NCBI GenBank assembly: GCA_963575745.1
Contig: CAUYUJ010016059.1
Coordinates: forward strand, 1,487,349 to 1,551,348
Origin: Prorocentrum cordatum
Lineage: Eukaryota; Sar; Dinophyceae; Prorocentrales; Prorocentraceae
Length of the DNA: 64,000 nucleotides
Reading direction: 5' to 3'
Numbering within the stretch: the stretch's first letter is position 1; the number at the start of each line of letters is the position of its first letter. Made by a program: the position numbers and the translations under genes. Positions 11,816 through 21,729 of the stretch are shown piece after piece. The notes under the pieces are model-generated. The model was not told the DNA's origin. It did not search any database and was given only the letters and a program-made list of their open reading frames with translations.

Positions 11816-13215
11816 ACGATTCCTTAGGGAATCCATCGCATGCCTTGGGGAATCCATCAGATGTCTTAGGAACCCGATGGGATTCCGGAAGACAGTCATG
11901 AACTTCTTTACAAAAGCCATAGACATACTGAGTAAATCCGAGGGATTCTAAAACACACCCATGAGAATTCGATGGGAACCCATAGGATTCCGGAAACAAT
12001 CTAAAGGAATCCTCCGGACATCCATAGGACTCCTCAAGAAATCCATAGGAGTCCCTCAAAAAGCCATCGGAACCCTGTGAAAATCAAAAAGATTCCTTCG
12101 GGTACCCGTAGAAGTGTTAAGGACATCGGGATTCCTTTGACATCCATAGGGTGCATAAGGAAATCCATAGGATTCCTTTGGAGACGAATGGAGTTCCTTG
12201 ATGATGCCCCCATGAACTCGGAAAAATCTATTGGATTCGATCAAAATCAATAGGATTCCTTCGGACATCGATCGGATTCCGTAGGAAATCAATGGAACCC
12301 AATGGACATGCATAGGATCCCAGAAAATACCACTAGGATTCCTGAATACATATATTGGACCCCTTCGAAAACGATTTGATTCATGAGAACATCCATGGGA
12401 TCCCTGAGGACGTATAAAGAAATCCCATGGATAGTTATGGGATTCCGAAACATAGCCATAGCAACCCTGAGAGATCCATGGGCTTCTTTGGGCAATTCAG
12501 ATGATTCCTCTGGGCATGCATAGAAATCCTTACGATACACACTGGAATCCTGAGGACATATATTGGTTTCGTCTGGGAACCCATAGGACTAATTATTTAC
12601 CATCGGGATCCGATGGATTTCCTGGGCGACGCTATGGTTATCCAAACAATGATGTTTATATATTTATAACGGGTTCCGATGGAATTCGAAGAAATCGTAT
12701 ACAAATTTTCGGAACCACATGCATGTCCCAAGGAATCCGATGGATGACCTGAGAATCCAATGGATTCCTGGAGGATTCGATGGTTTTCCTAAGGGTTCCT
12801 ATTAATTTCCTCGGGCATCCGATGGCTTTACTAAGGGATTGGATGGATTGCCGAAGGACTCGCTTTCATTCCCAAGGGAGTCCGATGGATTTCCGAAGGA
12901 TTCATCGATATACACATCGATATTATCATACAACCAAAGGAATATAATGGACTTCCTAAAGCATTCCATATAACTCATTGGGGCATCCATAAGTTCCCTT
13001 CGGTAAGTGCAGCGGGTGCCTGATGATATCCATAATATTCCGTAAAACATCCACAGGCTCCCTTAGAACATCGATCGGATTCCTTGGGATATCCATCGGA
13101 TTCGTTCGGAAATCAATAAGAAGAGTAAGACAAATCCATCGGATTCCTTGGGGCAGCCATAAGATTCCTTCAGAAATCAATTGGAATCCTGAGGAATCCG
13201 TGCTTATCAACATAA
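11815..13215 (+). repeat. Degenerate 21-bp array, block 4 (1.4 kb)
   Basis: The longest block. Around 13070-13115 two neighbouring units, from ATCGATCGGATTCC to ATCCATCGGATTCG, are exactly 21 bp apart. Orientation is the same as blocks 1-3. Short unique patches occur near 12590-12680 and 12900-12950. Confidence 0.88.
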
Positions 13216-13500
13216 GAAGAAGAGAAACATCGATTCGCAACTTCCCCCCACGATAATCAAGTTCGGCCTTGCCGCGCCCCTTCCCTGACCAAATCTGCAT
13301 TGGCCGGGGATATCAACTCTCAGGTGGGAAGGGGGGGTGTACCAATGATTATCCGGGGGACGGGGTTGGGCTCCCCGAGGTCTCGAAGTTCACCATTGTT
13401 GGCCTCCCTGTTTCGCTATATGCTGATCGACGTCCCTCCTTCCGACAACTTCCCTGGGCATCGCTTGTGGATGCGCAGGTGGGGACACGCGAAGCGCTAA
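13216..13500. other. Unique spacer, no gene seen
   Basis: Non-repetitive sequence with short open frames on both strands and no domain or splice structure that I can defend. Confidence 0.35.
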
Positions 13501-13735
13501 TAATCCCGCTTGCTTCGCATGCCTTCCCCCTCTGCAACGACAGCTGGTGCTCTGCCCATGCCTCTGACTTGACCTCGGAGCAGGGCGAGTTGCGGCAACG
13601 GCAATTCAAAACGATCCCCGGACCCCTCCCGGGGCCCGAACGCACCAGTTCTGCGAGCTGCATCCAGCCGTGGCGACGAGGGCCCCCTCCGAAGGTCTGG
13701 TCGCAGGTTCCTCCCAATCCATACCAATCGAAGCA

Positions 13736-13767
<32 letters not shown>

Positions 13768-14130
13768 AGCGACGCCGACGACGGCAGAAGCGCAGACGCA
13801 GGCGTCGACGGCGACGGTCGCCGGCCACCGGCGGCAGCGGCTGGCGGCCTGGCCTCCACGACCAGCCTGCGCGGGGCGGCGCCGACACGTGGCGCCCCCA
13901 CGGCGCTGGCGCCCTCGCCTCGCGCGGTGCTCCGGACTGCCTTGGCGGCCGCTTCGACAAGGGAGGCGTCGTCGGCATCGCCGCCGTCGCAAGCCGACGT
14001 CGCCTGCCGCCGCCGCCGCCGCCATTGTGGTCGTCGCCGCCGCCGCCACCGTCGTCTCCGCCGCAGCCGCCGTCGCCGCTGCTGCCGTCGCCATCGTCGT
14101 CGTCGTCGCCTTCGTCGATGGACGAGGTAA
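13500..14130 (-). other. GC-rich, low-complexity open region, possibly coding
   Basis: One minus-strand frame is open across the region and carries an Ala-rich stretch (for example GGDADDASLVEAAAKAV) followed by Ser-rich sequence produced by a GAC/CGA microsatellite at 13733-13770. Plus-strand and other minus frames are open too, because (GAC)n and (GCC)n tracts avoid stops. I cannot choose between exon and repeat. Confidence 0.25.
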
Positions 14131-14660
14131 TTTCCGAGCGTGCCTTTCCCCAAGGCCTCCACAGGTCTCCGAGAGGGCGGGAGGAGGGGGAGGAAGGATG
14201 ATCGAGGATCGAGGAGACGAAAGCCGAGGAAGGCCATCAAGGACCCTGGGCGCGTCCAGTCTGTGCTGGCCTGCCTAGACCTCCGGAGGCCCCTGGGGAC
14301 ATCCGGAGACCTCCGAACACTGGCGGCGCGCACAGCAGGATGCCGTGAGGGAAACGGCACCCCAGCAAGGCGGCGGCGCCGTCGAACCGCCCCCAGTCTT
14401 CCAAGAAGGCTTCTCGGAAGCCTCCTGAGTGGGTTCATGCCCTTCTCGGAAGGCAGCACCCCTCGCCCCACCCTCCTGGCCAGGGGAGGGTGGAATGACA
14501 CCCAAGGCCTCGAGACTCCAGGAATTTAGCCGGATCTGCATTATATAATAATGGCCCCAGAGCTAGTAGAAGCGGAAACGTGGAGGACGTTCAATCAATT
14601 CGACCTCCAAATCCGACTCAGCTCCGAAAAGGAACGACATGACACGGGGCACAGGCTGAC
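14131..14660. other. Spacer with short inverted GCCTTCTCGGAAGGC-like words
   Basis: Contains CTTCTCGGAAGCCTCC and CTTCTCGGAAGGCAGC, related to the CTTCTCAGAAGG words of the fold-back family at 25836, 43602 and 55499. No gene seen. Confidence 0.35.
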
Positions 14661-14689
14661 GGGCGCGCCACAGGATGTCCCAGGGGCGC

Positions 14690-14935
14690 AATAGTGGATG
14701 CGCCAGGGAACGTGTCAGGGGACGCATCCAGCGACGTGCCCTGGACGTGTCACAGGCAGGGGAAACGCACGGGAACGAGCAAGGAAACGTGAAAGAGGAC
14801 GAGCCAGTGAAAGTGCCACGCCGAGTGGCGTGCTCGGGGACGTGCCAGGGCACGTCACGCCTGAACGTTGCAAGGGACGCGCCAGGGGGCGCGCCAGGGT
14901 GCCAGGGGACGCCCCACGGACGGGCGAGGCTGGAC
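14690..14935. repeat. Degenerate ~11-12-bp GGGACGNGCCA repeat
   Basis: ACG words begin at about 14710, 14722, 14734, 14745, 14765, 14775, 14787 and 14799, mostly 10-12 bp apart (one 20-bp step). Typical words are AGGGACGCGCCAGG and GGCACGTCACGCC. Confidence 0.55.
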
Positions 14936-14984
14936 TGCGACGCACATTGCTGCGACAAGCGTTTCGTTCGAGCCATCCTCAACA

Positions 14985-15630
14985 AAACCCATGTCAGACT
15001 TCCGCCTGGGCGACCTGGACACGTGAAACCAAGCGTTTCGCTCGAGACGTTCTCAACACCTCCTCATGCTAGACATCTGCCTGAGCGACCTGGACACGTG
15101 AAACCAAGCGTTTCGCTCGAGACATCCTCAACACCTCATGCTAGACATTCACCTGGGCGACCTGGACACATAAAGATGAGAGGATCGCTCGAGACATGCT
15201 CCGAACATCTTCATGTTAGACATCCGCCTGGGCGACCTGGACACGTGAAAACACGCGTTTCGCTCAACACATCCTCAACACATCCTCATGCTAGACATCC
15301 GCCTGGGCGACCTGGACACGCAAAAACAAGCGCCTCTTTCGAGACATCCTCAACACGTTGTCCTGCTAGATATCTGCATGGACGACCTGGACGCGTAAAA
15401 ACAAACGTCTCGCTCAAGACCTCCTGCACAAATCCTGATGCTAGACATCTGCCGGGGCAACCGGGAGGCGTGAAACCAAGCGTCTCGCTCGAGACATCTT
15501 CAAGACCTGGGCACGTGACAACAAGCATTTCACCTGAGACATTCTCTGAGTTCTGGTCCCAAAGAGAGGAACGATCTATAGCACAAAACATTCGTTCCGC
15601 TCGAGACATCCTCAACAAAGTATGCAACAT
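14985..15630 (+). repeat. 75-bp tandem repeat array, about 8 copies
   Basis: The GACCTGG anchor, or its variant, begins at 15013, 15087, 15159, 15234, 15309, 15384 and 15459 (74, 72, 75, 75, 75, 75). The unit reads GACATCCGCCTGGGCGACC, TGGACACGTGAAACCAAGCG, TTTCGCTCGAGACATCCTCA, ACACCTCCTCATGCTA. It shares words with the sequence flanking the 42-bp array. Confidence 0.95.
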
Positions 15631-15654
15631 TATCCCAGTGCGACCCTTCCTAGA

Positions 15655-15840
15655 AGTTGGAGCAACTAGGAAAGCAACATCTACATCAACACCGACAGCT
15701 ACATGAGCATCTACACCTGCATCTACATCTACATCAACAGCGAGACTCACATCTACATCTACATATACACCTACATCTACACCTACATCTACATCTACAT
15801 CTACATCAACAGCGAGACTCGCATCGACATCTACATATAT
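15655..15840 (+). repeat. (ACATCT)n-type hexanucleotide repeat
   Basis: Repeated ACATCTACATCTAC and ACACCTACATCTAC with two longer internal duplications containing CAACAGCGAGACTC. Confidence 0.9.
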
Positions 15841-16330
15841 GCTATGATATGATATGCTGCGCTATGCTATGCTATGCTATGCTATGCTATGCTATGCTAT
15901 GCTGCGCTATGTTATGTTATGATATGCTATGCTATGCTGCGCTATGCTATGCTATGCTATAATGTGCTGCGCTACGATATGCTATGATATGCTATTCTAT
16001 GGTATACTATGCTGTGCTGCGCTGTGCTCTATGCTAAGTTAAGCGATGCGATTATATGCTGTACTATGCAATGCTATGCTGCGCTATGCTATGCTATGCC
16101 ATGCTATGATATGCTATGATATGCTGCGCTATGCTATGCTGCGCTGTGATATGCAATGTCATGCTGCGCTATGCTGTGCTATGCTATGCTAATGCTGCGC
16201 TGCGCTGCGCTAAGCTAAGCTGAGCTAAGCTAAGCTGAGCTAGGCTAGGCTAAGCTAGGCTAGGCTAAGCTCGGGTAAGCTAAGCTAAGTTAAGCTAGGC
16301 TAAGCTAAGATGATATAAGCAAAGCTAAGC
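15838..16330 (+). repeat. CTATG then AGCTA pentanucleotide arrays
   Basis: (CTATG)n with GCTGCG variants to about 16200, then (AGCTA)n/(AGCTG)n to 16333. Confidence 0.93.
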
Positions 16331-16334
16331 TAAG

Positions 16335-16460
16335 GGGGCGCAACTGGGGAAACCGCGGGGCGGATACTGGGGGAACCGCCCGGGCCGGTTCCCACTGCCT
16401 GGCCCTTTAAGCCAAGAGAGTGTAAGAACCCTTCTATTCAGAGACAAGGTAGGGAACATG
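16335..16460 (+). repeat. ~125-bp conserved unit, copy 1, between pentanucleotide tracts
   Basis: Starts GGGGGCGCAACTGGGG, with ACCGCGGGGCG, GATACTGGGGGAACCGCCC, TTTAAGCC and AAGAACCCTTCTA, ends near GGTAGGGAACA. Copy 2 is at 16923-17050. Both follow an (AGCTA)n tract. Bases 16461-16640 downstream are unique without a supported gene. Confidence 0.85.
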
Positions 16461-16639
16461 ACTGTGTATGGTGAGATATGGTTGCGTCACTGCTTCCCAC
16501 TGCTTCGGCAATGACGCTGCAAGCGTATCGGCAAGCAAACAAGAACGCATACTTTCTCTGCACCGACGGGGCCCGACAACCATGCTGGCCAAACCCCAAG
16601 CTCCGCCAAACTCTCCCCGCAATTTCCCCTCAGCCAACT

Positions 16640-16922
16640 ATGCTATGCTATACTATGCTGCGCTGTGCTATGATGTGTTGTGCTGTGCTGCGCTATGCTA
16701 TGCTATGCTATGCTGCGCTATGCTATGCTATGCTGGGCTACGCTATGATATGCTGTGCTGCGCTATGCTATGCTACGCTACGCTATGCTGTGCTCTGCTA
16801 TGCAAAGGTCAGCGAAGCTAAGATGAAGGTAAGCTAAGCTAAGATAAACCTGAGCTGAGATAAAGCTAAGCTAAGCTAAGATGAAATAAGCTAAGCTAAG
16901 ATGAGATAAGCAACGCTAAGCT
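16640..16922 (+). repeat. Second CTATG/AGCTA pentanucleotide block
   Basis: (CTATG)n with GCTGCG and GCTGTG variants to about 16800, then AGCTA/AAGCTA words to 16922. Confidence 0.92.
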
Positions 16923-17050
16923 AAAGGGACGTAGCTGGGGGAACCGCGGGGCGATACTGGGGGAACCGCCCGGGGCGCTTCCCAGTGCCCGGCCCCTTTT
17001 AAGCCCGGAGAGTAAGAACCCTTCTAGGCAGAGCCTAGGTAGGGAACAAG
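16923..17050 (+). repeat. ~125-bp conserved unit, copy 2
   Basis: Repeats the 16335-16460 unit in the same order: GTAGCTGGGGGAACCGCGGG, GATACTGGGGGAACCGCCC, CCCTTTTAAGCCC, AAGAACCCTTCTAGGC, GGTAGGGAACAAG. It joins directly to the CGTTTCGCTCGAGACATCC family at 17048. Confidence 0.87.
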
Positions 17051-17299
17051 CGTTTCGCTCGAGACATCCGCAACAAACGGAAATGCGTACATTACCATGT
17101 GTTTTATCGAATGGAATGTTGAACACGTCTCGCTTGGGATATCCTGAAATCTTAGTCCGCTGGACCTCTTCGATCTCGTCATGGATCAGGAATCCGCCAA
17201 CCCTCTTCGAACCTTCCTTGACATGAACGGGAAGCGCGTGAAAAGAGACGAGCTTTGCAAGAACGAGCGTGGACCGACTCCAACCTCCCGACTCGCGTT

Positions 17300-17500
17300 C
17301 CCCTATATCAGGTCGAGTTTACGTTCCGCACGAACTCAGACGAGGCGCACCTCCCATTGGCGCATCTCGGCATTATCCGTCTCCACAACCCGAACGTCCC
17401 CAATCGCATTCCCCCGTGTCAGGTAGAGTTCACTTTCCGCGCGCTTTCAGACGAGGCGCACCTCCCATTGGCGCTTCTCGGCATTATCCGTCTGTGTGTG
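17300..17500 (+). repeat. 111-bp tandem duplication (37 codons, in frame)
   Basis: CAGGTCGAGTTTACGTTCCGC at 17309 is repeated as CAGGTAGAGTTCACTTTCCGC at 17420, exactly 111 bp on. One plus frame is open through both copies and gives a repeated peptide (QVEFTFR, then NSDEAHLPLAHLGIIRL in copy 1 and LSDEAHLPLALLGIIRL in copy 2). Synonymous-looking changes suggest a former coding repeat, but the frame then runs into a GT microsatellite. From 17180 another frame starts MDQESANPLRTFLDMNGKRV; unrecognised. Confidence 0.6.
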
Positions 17501-17666
17501 TTGTGTGTGTGCACGTGTGTGTGTGTGTTTGTGTGTGTTTGTGTGTGTGTGTCTGCGTGTGTGTTTTGTGTGTATGTGTGTGCGCTTCTCCCCTACAAGG
17601 GCTTCGCAAGACAGTGGGGCAACCGCCCCTAACATGTATGTATATATATATATATATATATATATC
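17491..17666 (+). repeat. (GT)n and (TA)n microsatellites
   Basis: Interrupted GT tract at 17491-17582 and (TA)n at about 17640-17664, separated by a short unique patch. Confidence 0.92.
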
Positions 17667-18320
17667 ACATGTGAGTGTCTTACGTTTTGGCACGGACTGC
17701 ACAGGATCCGCCACCATGCCCTCAGCATGTGGGGGGCGTGTGAGGGATTCCTGTGCGTCGTCTGGAAAGGTTTCTGTAGTTTTCCAAGGCTGACCCCTCC
17801 CCCATTTGTGACCATCCTCAAAACATCATCCCACAAATCGTCCAAAGAGAGCTCCCAAACGGCCCGTTACAGTCCCAGGACGGCCCAACGACCCCAATTA
17901 AGGCCACATGTAGCCCCGAGACACGCCCAAGAAACCCTGGAAACAACGCCCAAGGAGACATCCGCCTCGGACTGTTGAGAAGGATCAGGCAATTAAACCC
18001 AAAGCGATCTCAGCATTTTCACTCGCGACGATTTCCGGCCGAAGATGACTGCAAGAAACCTGGGAGCGACTTGAACTGCCCTGGAGACGTTTCAAATCAA
18101 CCCCAACACGGCCCAACACATACCCCAAGGTTGTCAAGAGGGCACCGGTGTGACTCCACCCGGCCGAATTGGAACAGCTCGGCAGAACCAACGCGCCCCA
18201 AAGCGGTCAAATACGCCCTCAAGGCGCCCCGCAGCCCACGAAAACGCGCTCAAGCGGGCCCAAGGAGGCCCCAGAGAAGCCCCCAAGCAGACTCTCTTAG
18301 ACGCCGTCGAGAAGGAGGGG
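17667..18320. other. Spacer with weak CCCAAGA-type phased words
   Basis: From about 17840 the words GGCCCAACGACCCC, CGCCCAAGAAACCC and CGCGCCCCAAAGCGG recur loosely at 10-12 bp, a decayed form of the phased CCCAAGA arrays. No gene seen. Confidence 0.35.
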
Positions 18321-19675
18321 GCAGGAAAAAGGGAGATGGCAGTGAGGGCAGTGAGCACGGAGGAGGAAGGAGGATAAGAATAGGACAAGGACGGGCTGCT
18401 CAAGACCCGCATCAGTTAAGACGGGGCGCTGAGCTGGAGCGAGTCTTGACTTCGTCCCCCTCGTCCCTGCAGCGCCGATCTGCCTGGCAGTCCTCCGCGG
18501 CCGCGAGTGACCGGGACGCCCCACACCGCGTGCACAAGCCGCGCCATCTCTCGGCGACGGCCCCGCAAGATCTGCACCGCCACGACTCCGCCTGGAAGGG
18601 AGGGGGTCGCCGTGCCAGCCGGGCGGGAGGCGGGAGTGGAAGGGCAGCGAATCTGTGTCCGTGGCTTAGGAGGCAGCTCCTGGAAGGTCTTCGCTGGAAC
18701 GATTAAGGGCGTTTCGGCCCGATTACACGGCCACTTCACCGGACCAGGCCAGATCAAGCCCGGGGTCAAGCTGGATCAACCCGTATTCAACGGGATGTAA
18801 CAAGACTGAGCCGGATTCGCCCACGTTAAACCGGTTATCGACCACGAGCGTACCAGGTGTTGCATCCCAGCGTGGCGCTTTGGCCCAAGACAGGGCCGAC
18901 TCTGGAAGCCCTGGATCAAGGAATTTACGTGTTCAACTATGGACGCCTTGTTATCCATCGCTCCTGGGCCGACGTCTTCGGACGGTTTTGTTGTCGCTCT
19001 TCGGCGGATTTCGGCCCGGTAATCTGATGGTTTCCGGCGGTCTTGGGAGGCTTCCAGCGGCCTTCGGCGCGAAAGCTGGATGGTTGCTTTCATCAAGGGA
19101 TCCATGTCGAACACCTAAGGGAATGACTACGTATCACTTTCACTCCCACCGCCTTCTGCCAGCCAGGATGCAGGCTCGCGTGTAGCCAAATCTCTGAAAC
19201 GAGGAGCACTGAAAGGAAAGAAATCCCTCTCAGACAAACGAAGAAAGACACAGGAAAACGAATGAGGACCAGACGAGCACAGGGCCCCCCTGCGGAAACC
19301 AACGCGGACCTCGTCCCAAGGCTTTGCTTGAGGGGCCGCCAAGGCACCACGCTTCTTCCCCAGGAGGCACAGAAGGAGCAGACGGTGGCAACGACAAGGA
19401 CAATCGCCGCCGGGGAGCTGGGAATCTGTCCGTCGCACCTCGCTCGGGGGGGCGCAAGGGTGGGGTAGGGACAGGGGTGGGGTTGGGAGGCGAAGCGCTC
19501 CAGACGGACCTGTGGGAAAAGGAAACTTGAGCGTCCAACTGGACTCGCTCCCTGACCCCACCGCGGGACATACCCCCACGAACTACGAACCCCCGAGTCA
19601 TGGAGTCGGAGGTCATGGCTCCGGAGCTGGGGCCCGCAAGCCGAGGGGCCAGGGCTGGCGCTAGGGGTTTCTGGC
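18321..19675. other. Mostly unique sequence; open frames on both strands, none supported
   Basis: Around 18420-18770 a minus frame (for example GVPVTRGRGGLPGRSALQG) and a plus frame (for example GRAANLCPWLRRQLLEGL) are both open, neither with a recognisable domain. 18800-19675 is moderately GC-rich with no recognised domain or splice pair. Confidence 0.3.
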
Positions 19676-19885
19676 CACCTATGCGTGTCCCATAATTCGG
19701 CGGGAACAAATCTGGGAAACCCAAGGTCGCCAGATCTGGCGACCTATGGGACTTTCATAATTCTTCGGGAACAATTCTGGGAAACCCATGGGTCGCCAGA
19801 TTCCCTCAGGCGTTCTGGCGACCTATGGGTTTCCCATAACTCGGCGGGGACAATTCTGGGGAACCCACAGGTCGCCAGGGGATTT
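19676..19885 (+). repeat. Three tandem copies of a ~65-75-bp GTCGCCAG unit with a perfect palindrome
   Basis: Units contain GGCGACCTATGGG, TTTCCCATAA, CGGGAACAATTCTGGG and GGTCGCCAG. The junction at 19724-19745 is a perfect 22-nt palindrome: AGGTCGCCAGA followed directly by its reverse complement. Confidence 0.85.
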
Positions 19886-19904
19886 GGACATATCCACAAA
19901 TATG

Positions 19905-20200
19905 CACATATATATATATATATATGTGTATATATATATATGTATGTATATATCGACATCGGCGCATACAGATGCATCGATGGACATACCTAGGTACATA
20001 TACATAGGCATACATAGTTGCTTAGATATGTGCGCACGTATGCATGTGTACATATGTATGTACACATGTGTATAGACATACACCTGTACAATCACTTGAA
20101 TACATGCACCGACATCCAAACATGCACATATACCTACAAAGAAACAAACATACCTGCATGTATGCATGCATACGTACATGCAAAACACACATCCGTGTAT
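19905..20200. repeat. (TA)n, (CATA)n and (ACATGC)-type low-complexity tract
   Basis: (TA)n at 19906-19940, then irregular ATACATA, TATGTATG and CATGCAT words to about 20190. The tract starts close to the preceding GTCGCCAG repeat. Confidence 0.8.
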
Positions 20201-20379
20201 ACATCCGCCACAATGCCTTCAGTACGTGGTGGAGTGTCCCAAGGCTCTTGCAACTCTATTGCAACAGGAATGTAAAATCTGAAGGGCCTGGATCAAGAAA
20301 TTCCTGAGCGCTTCCGGGCGCCCCTGGGCGCTCTCGGGGTGTTCCGCGTGGACTTCCGGGACGGTCCTCTCGCGCACGA

Positions 20380-20900
20380 GATCCCTAAAACTGGCCAAAA
20401 CTGCCCCTGGAGGCCGCCAAGACAGTCGAAGAGCGCCCAACGTCGACGAAAGATCGCTTTAAGATGCCCAAGATAGCCTCCATACGCCCCAAGAAGCATC
20501 AAGGAACACCCTCAGGAGGACCCCAAGAGGCAACTGCATTGATTTGCGAAAGGTTTCAGCCGAACTTGGGCGTTTTCGCCTCGGCTTCCCGACGCCCCAG
20601 AACGGCCCACGAGGCCCCCCAACTCGCCCCAAGACGACCTCAGAGGCCCCGAAGAGGGCCCCTAGACAGCCCAAAGGAGCCCTAAGACAGCCAAAGAAGG
20701 CCCAAAAACGACCCCAAGAGGTGGCCAAAACGGGGCACCCCGATCGGGCATTTCGAGCCCTCGGCCCCGAAGGGCCCCCAGGAGGCCCAGAGAGGCCCCC
20801 AAGAAGCCCCCAAGAGGCCCCAACAAGCCCCCAAGAGGCCCACCAGAGACTCCCAGGAGGCCCCAAAAATACCCCCGAGCGGCCCCCGATAACGCTCCGA
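20380..20900 (+). repeat. Phased 10/11-bp CCCAAGAGG array, block 1
   Basis: GCCCCCAAGAAG-like units; the C before AAG or AAC falls at 20800, 20811, 20821 and 20832 (11, 10, 11). An AT-richer spacer with CATTGATTTGCGAAAGG at 20535-20590 interrupts it. Open frames here are repeat artefacts. Confidence 0.85.
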
Positions 20901-20977
20901 AGAGACCCGAATGAGCATCCCATTGAACTCTGACCCACTGTGGCGGGATTGCCGGAGGCCACATCTGTGTGTACATA

Positions 20978-20982
<5 letters not shown>

Positions 20983-21028
<46 letters not shown>

Positions 21029-21032
21029 ATGT
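20983..21032 (+). repeat. (GA)n microsatellite
   Basis: About 45 bp of uninterrupted GA following AATAAGAGAGAG. Confidence 0.95.
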
Positions 21033-21055
21033 CTGTATGTATGTGTATATATACA

Positions 21056-21097
21056 CTAGAACCACGCGCGCGCTTCGCGCGCGCTTAGGTTCTAGCT
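21056..21097. repeat. Perfect GC-alternating hairpin with TTC loop inside a longer inverted repeat
   Basis: GCGCGCGC, then TTC, then GCGCGCGC, flanked by CTAGAACC on the left and GGTTCTAG on the right. It would form a stem of 8 outer and 8 inner base pairs with a small bulge (A against TTA). Alternating GC is also a classic Z-DNA former. Confidence 0.85.
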
Positions 21098-21423
21098 AGG
21101 ATCGTCACCGTCGTCATCATGAACATCACCATCGCCATCATTCCCCCCGCCAGGGCTAATCTACATCGTTTCTGGATGCTTCTGGCCGGAATACGAAGGG
21201 AGTTTCTGTAGTCAGAGTCTCCGGCGGAAGTCGCGGGGCCCCTCAGGATACTTACGGATGCCTCTGATAGTACTTAAAAAATGATGGACCCGTCATTTTG
21301 TACCCGTGCCTTGATCAGTGGGACGGGCTTCGCACCGCCGCACATCACAAGACACGCTCGAGCGGATCCAGCCGTGGCGACGTCGGGGACTGCAGAAGGT
21401 CGCAAGGACACGGAATCTGAAAG
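21098..21423. other. Unique spacer, no gene seen
   Basis: A short CATC/CGTC-rich patch at 21105-21140 and otherwise unique sequence without a supported open frame. Confidence 0.35.
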
Positions 21424-21600
21424 GAAGAGAGAGAGAGAGAGAGAAAGAGAGAGAAAGAGAGGGAGAGAGAGACAGACAGACAGAGAGCGAAGGAGAGAGA
21501 GAGAGAGAGATGGAGTGAGAGAGAGAGGGAGAAACAAAAAAAAAAAAAACAAAAAAAAAACAGAGCGAGAGAGAGAGAGAGGCAGAGAGAGGAAATGGAG
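21424..21600 (+). repeat. (GA)n tract with poly-A interruptions
   Basis: Interrupted (GA)n from 21424, two A-runs at 21535-21560, then (GA)n to 21600. Confidence 0.92.
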
Positions 21601-21729
21601 AGGAGGCGAGCTTGAGTCAACGAAAGTCGCAGGGAAGGGGGCAAGGGGAAGAAGGCCAGAGAGCGCTGAAGGATACAAATACTGGAACCCTCTTGGGATT
21701 TTTGGGGGGGCCTCGTCCGGCCGCTCGCT

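Noticed and set aside
13349-14500. 334-codon minus-strand protein with Arg-, Ala- and Ser-rich blocks
   Set aside because: Several frames are open at once because of GAC and GCC tracts. Listed only as a possible coding region.
15838-16922. Centromere- or telomere-like repeat
   Set aside because: The pentanucleotides CTATG and AGCTA do not match the TTTAGGG-type telomere repeat, and there is no evidence for centromere function.
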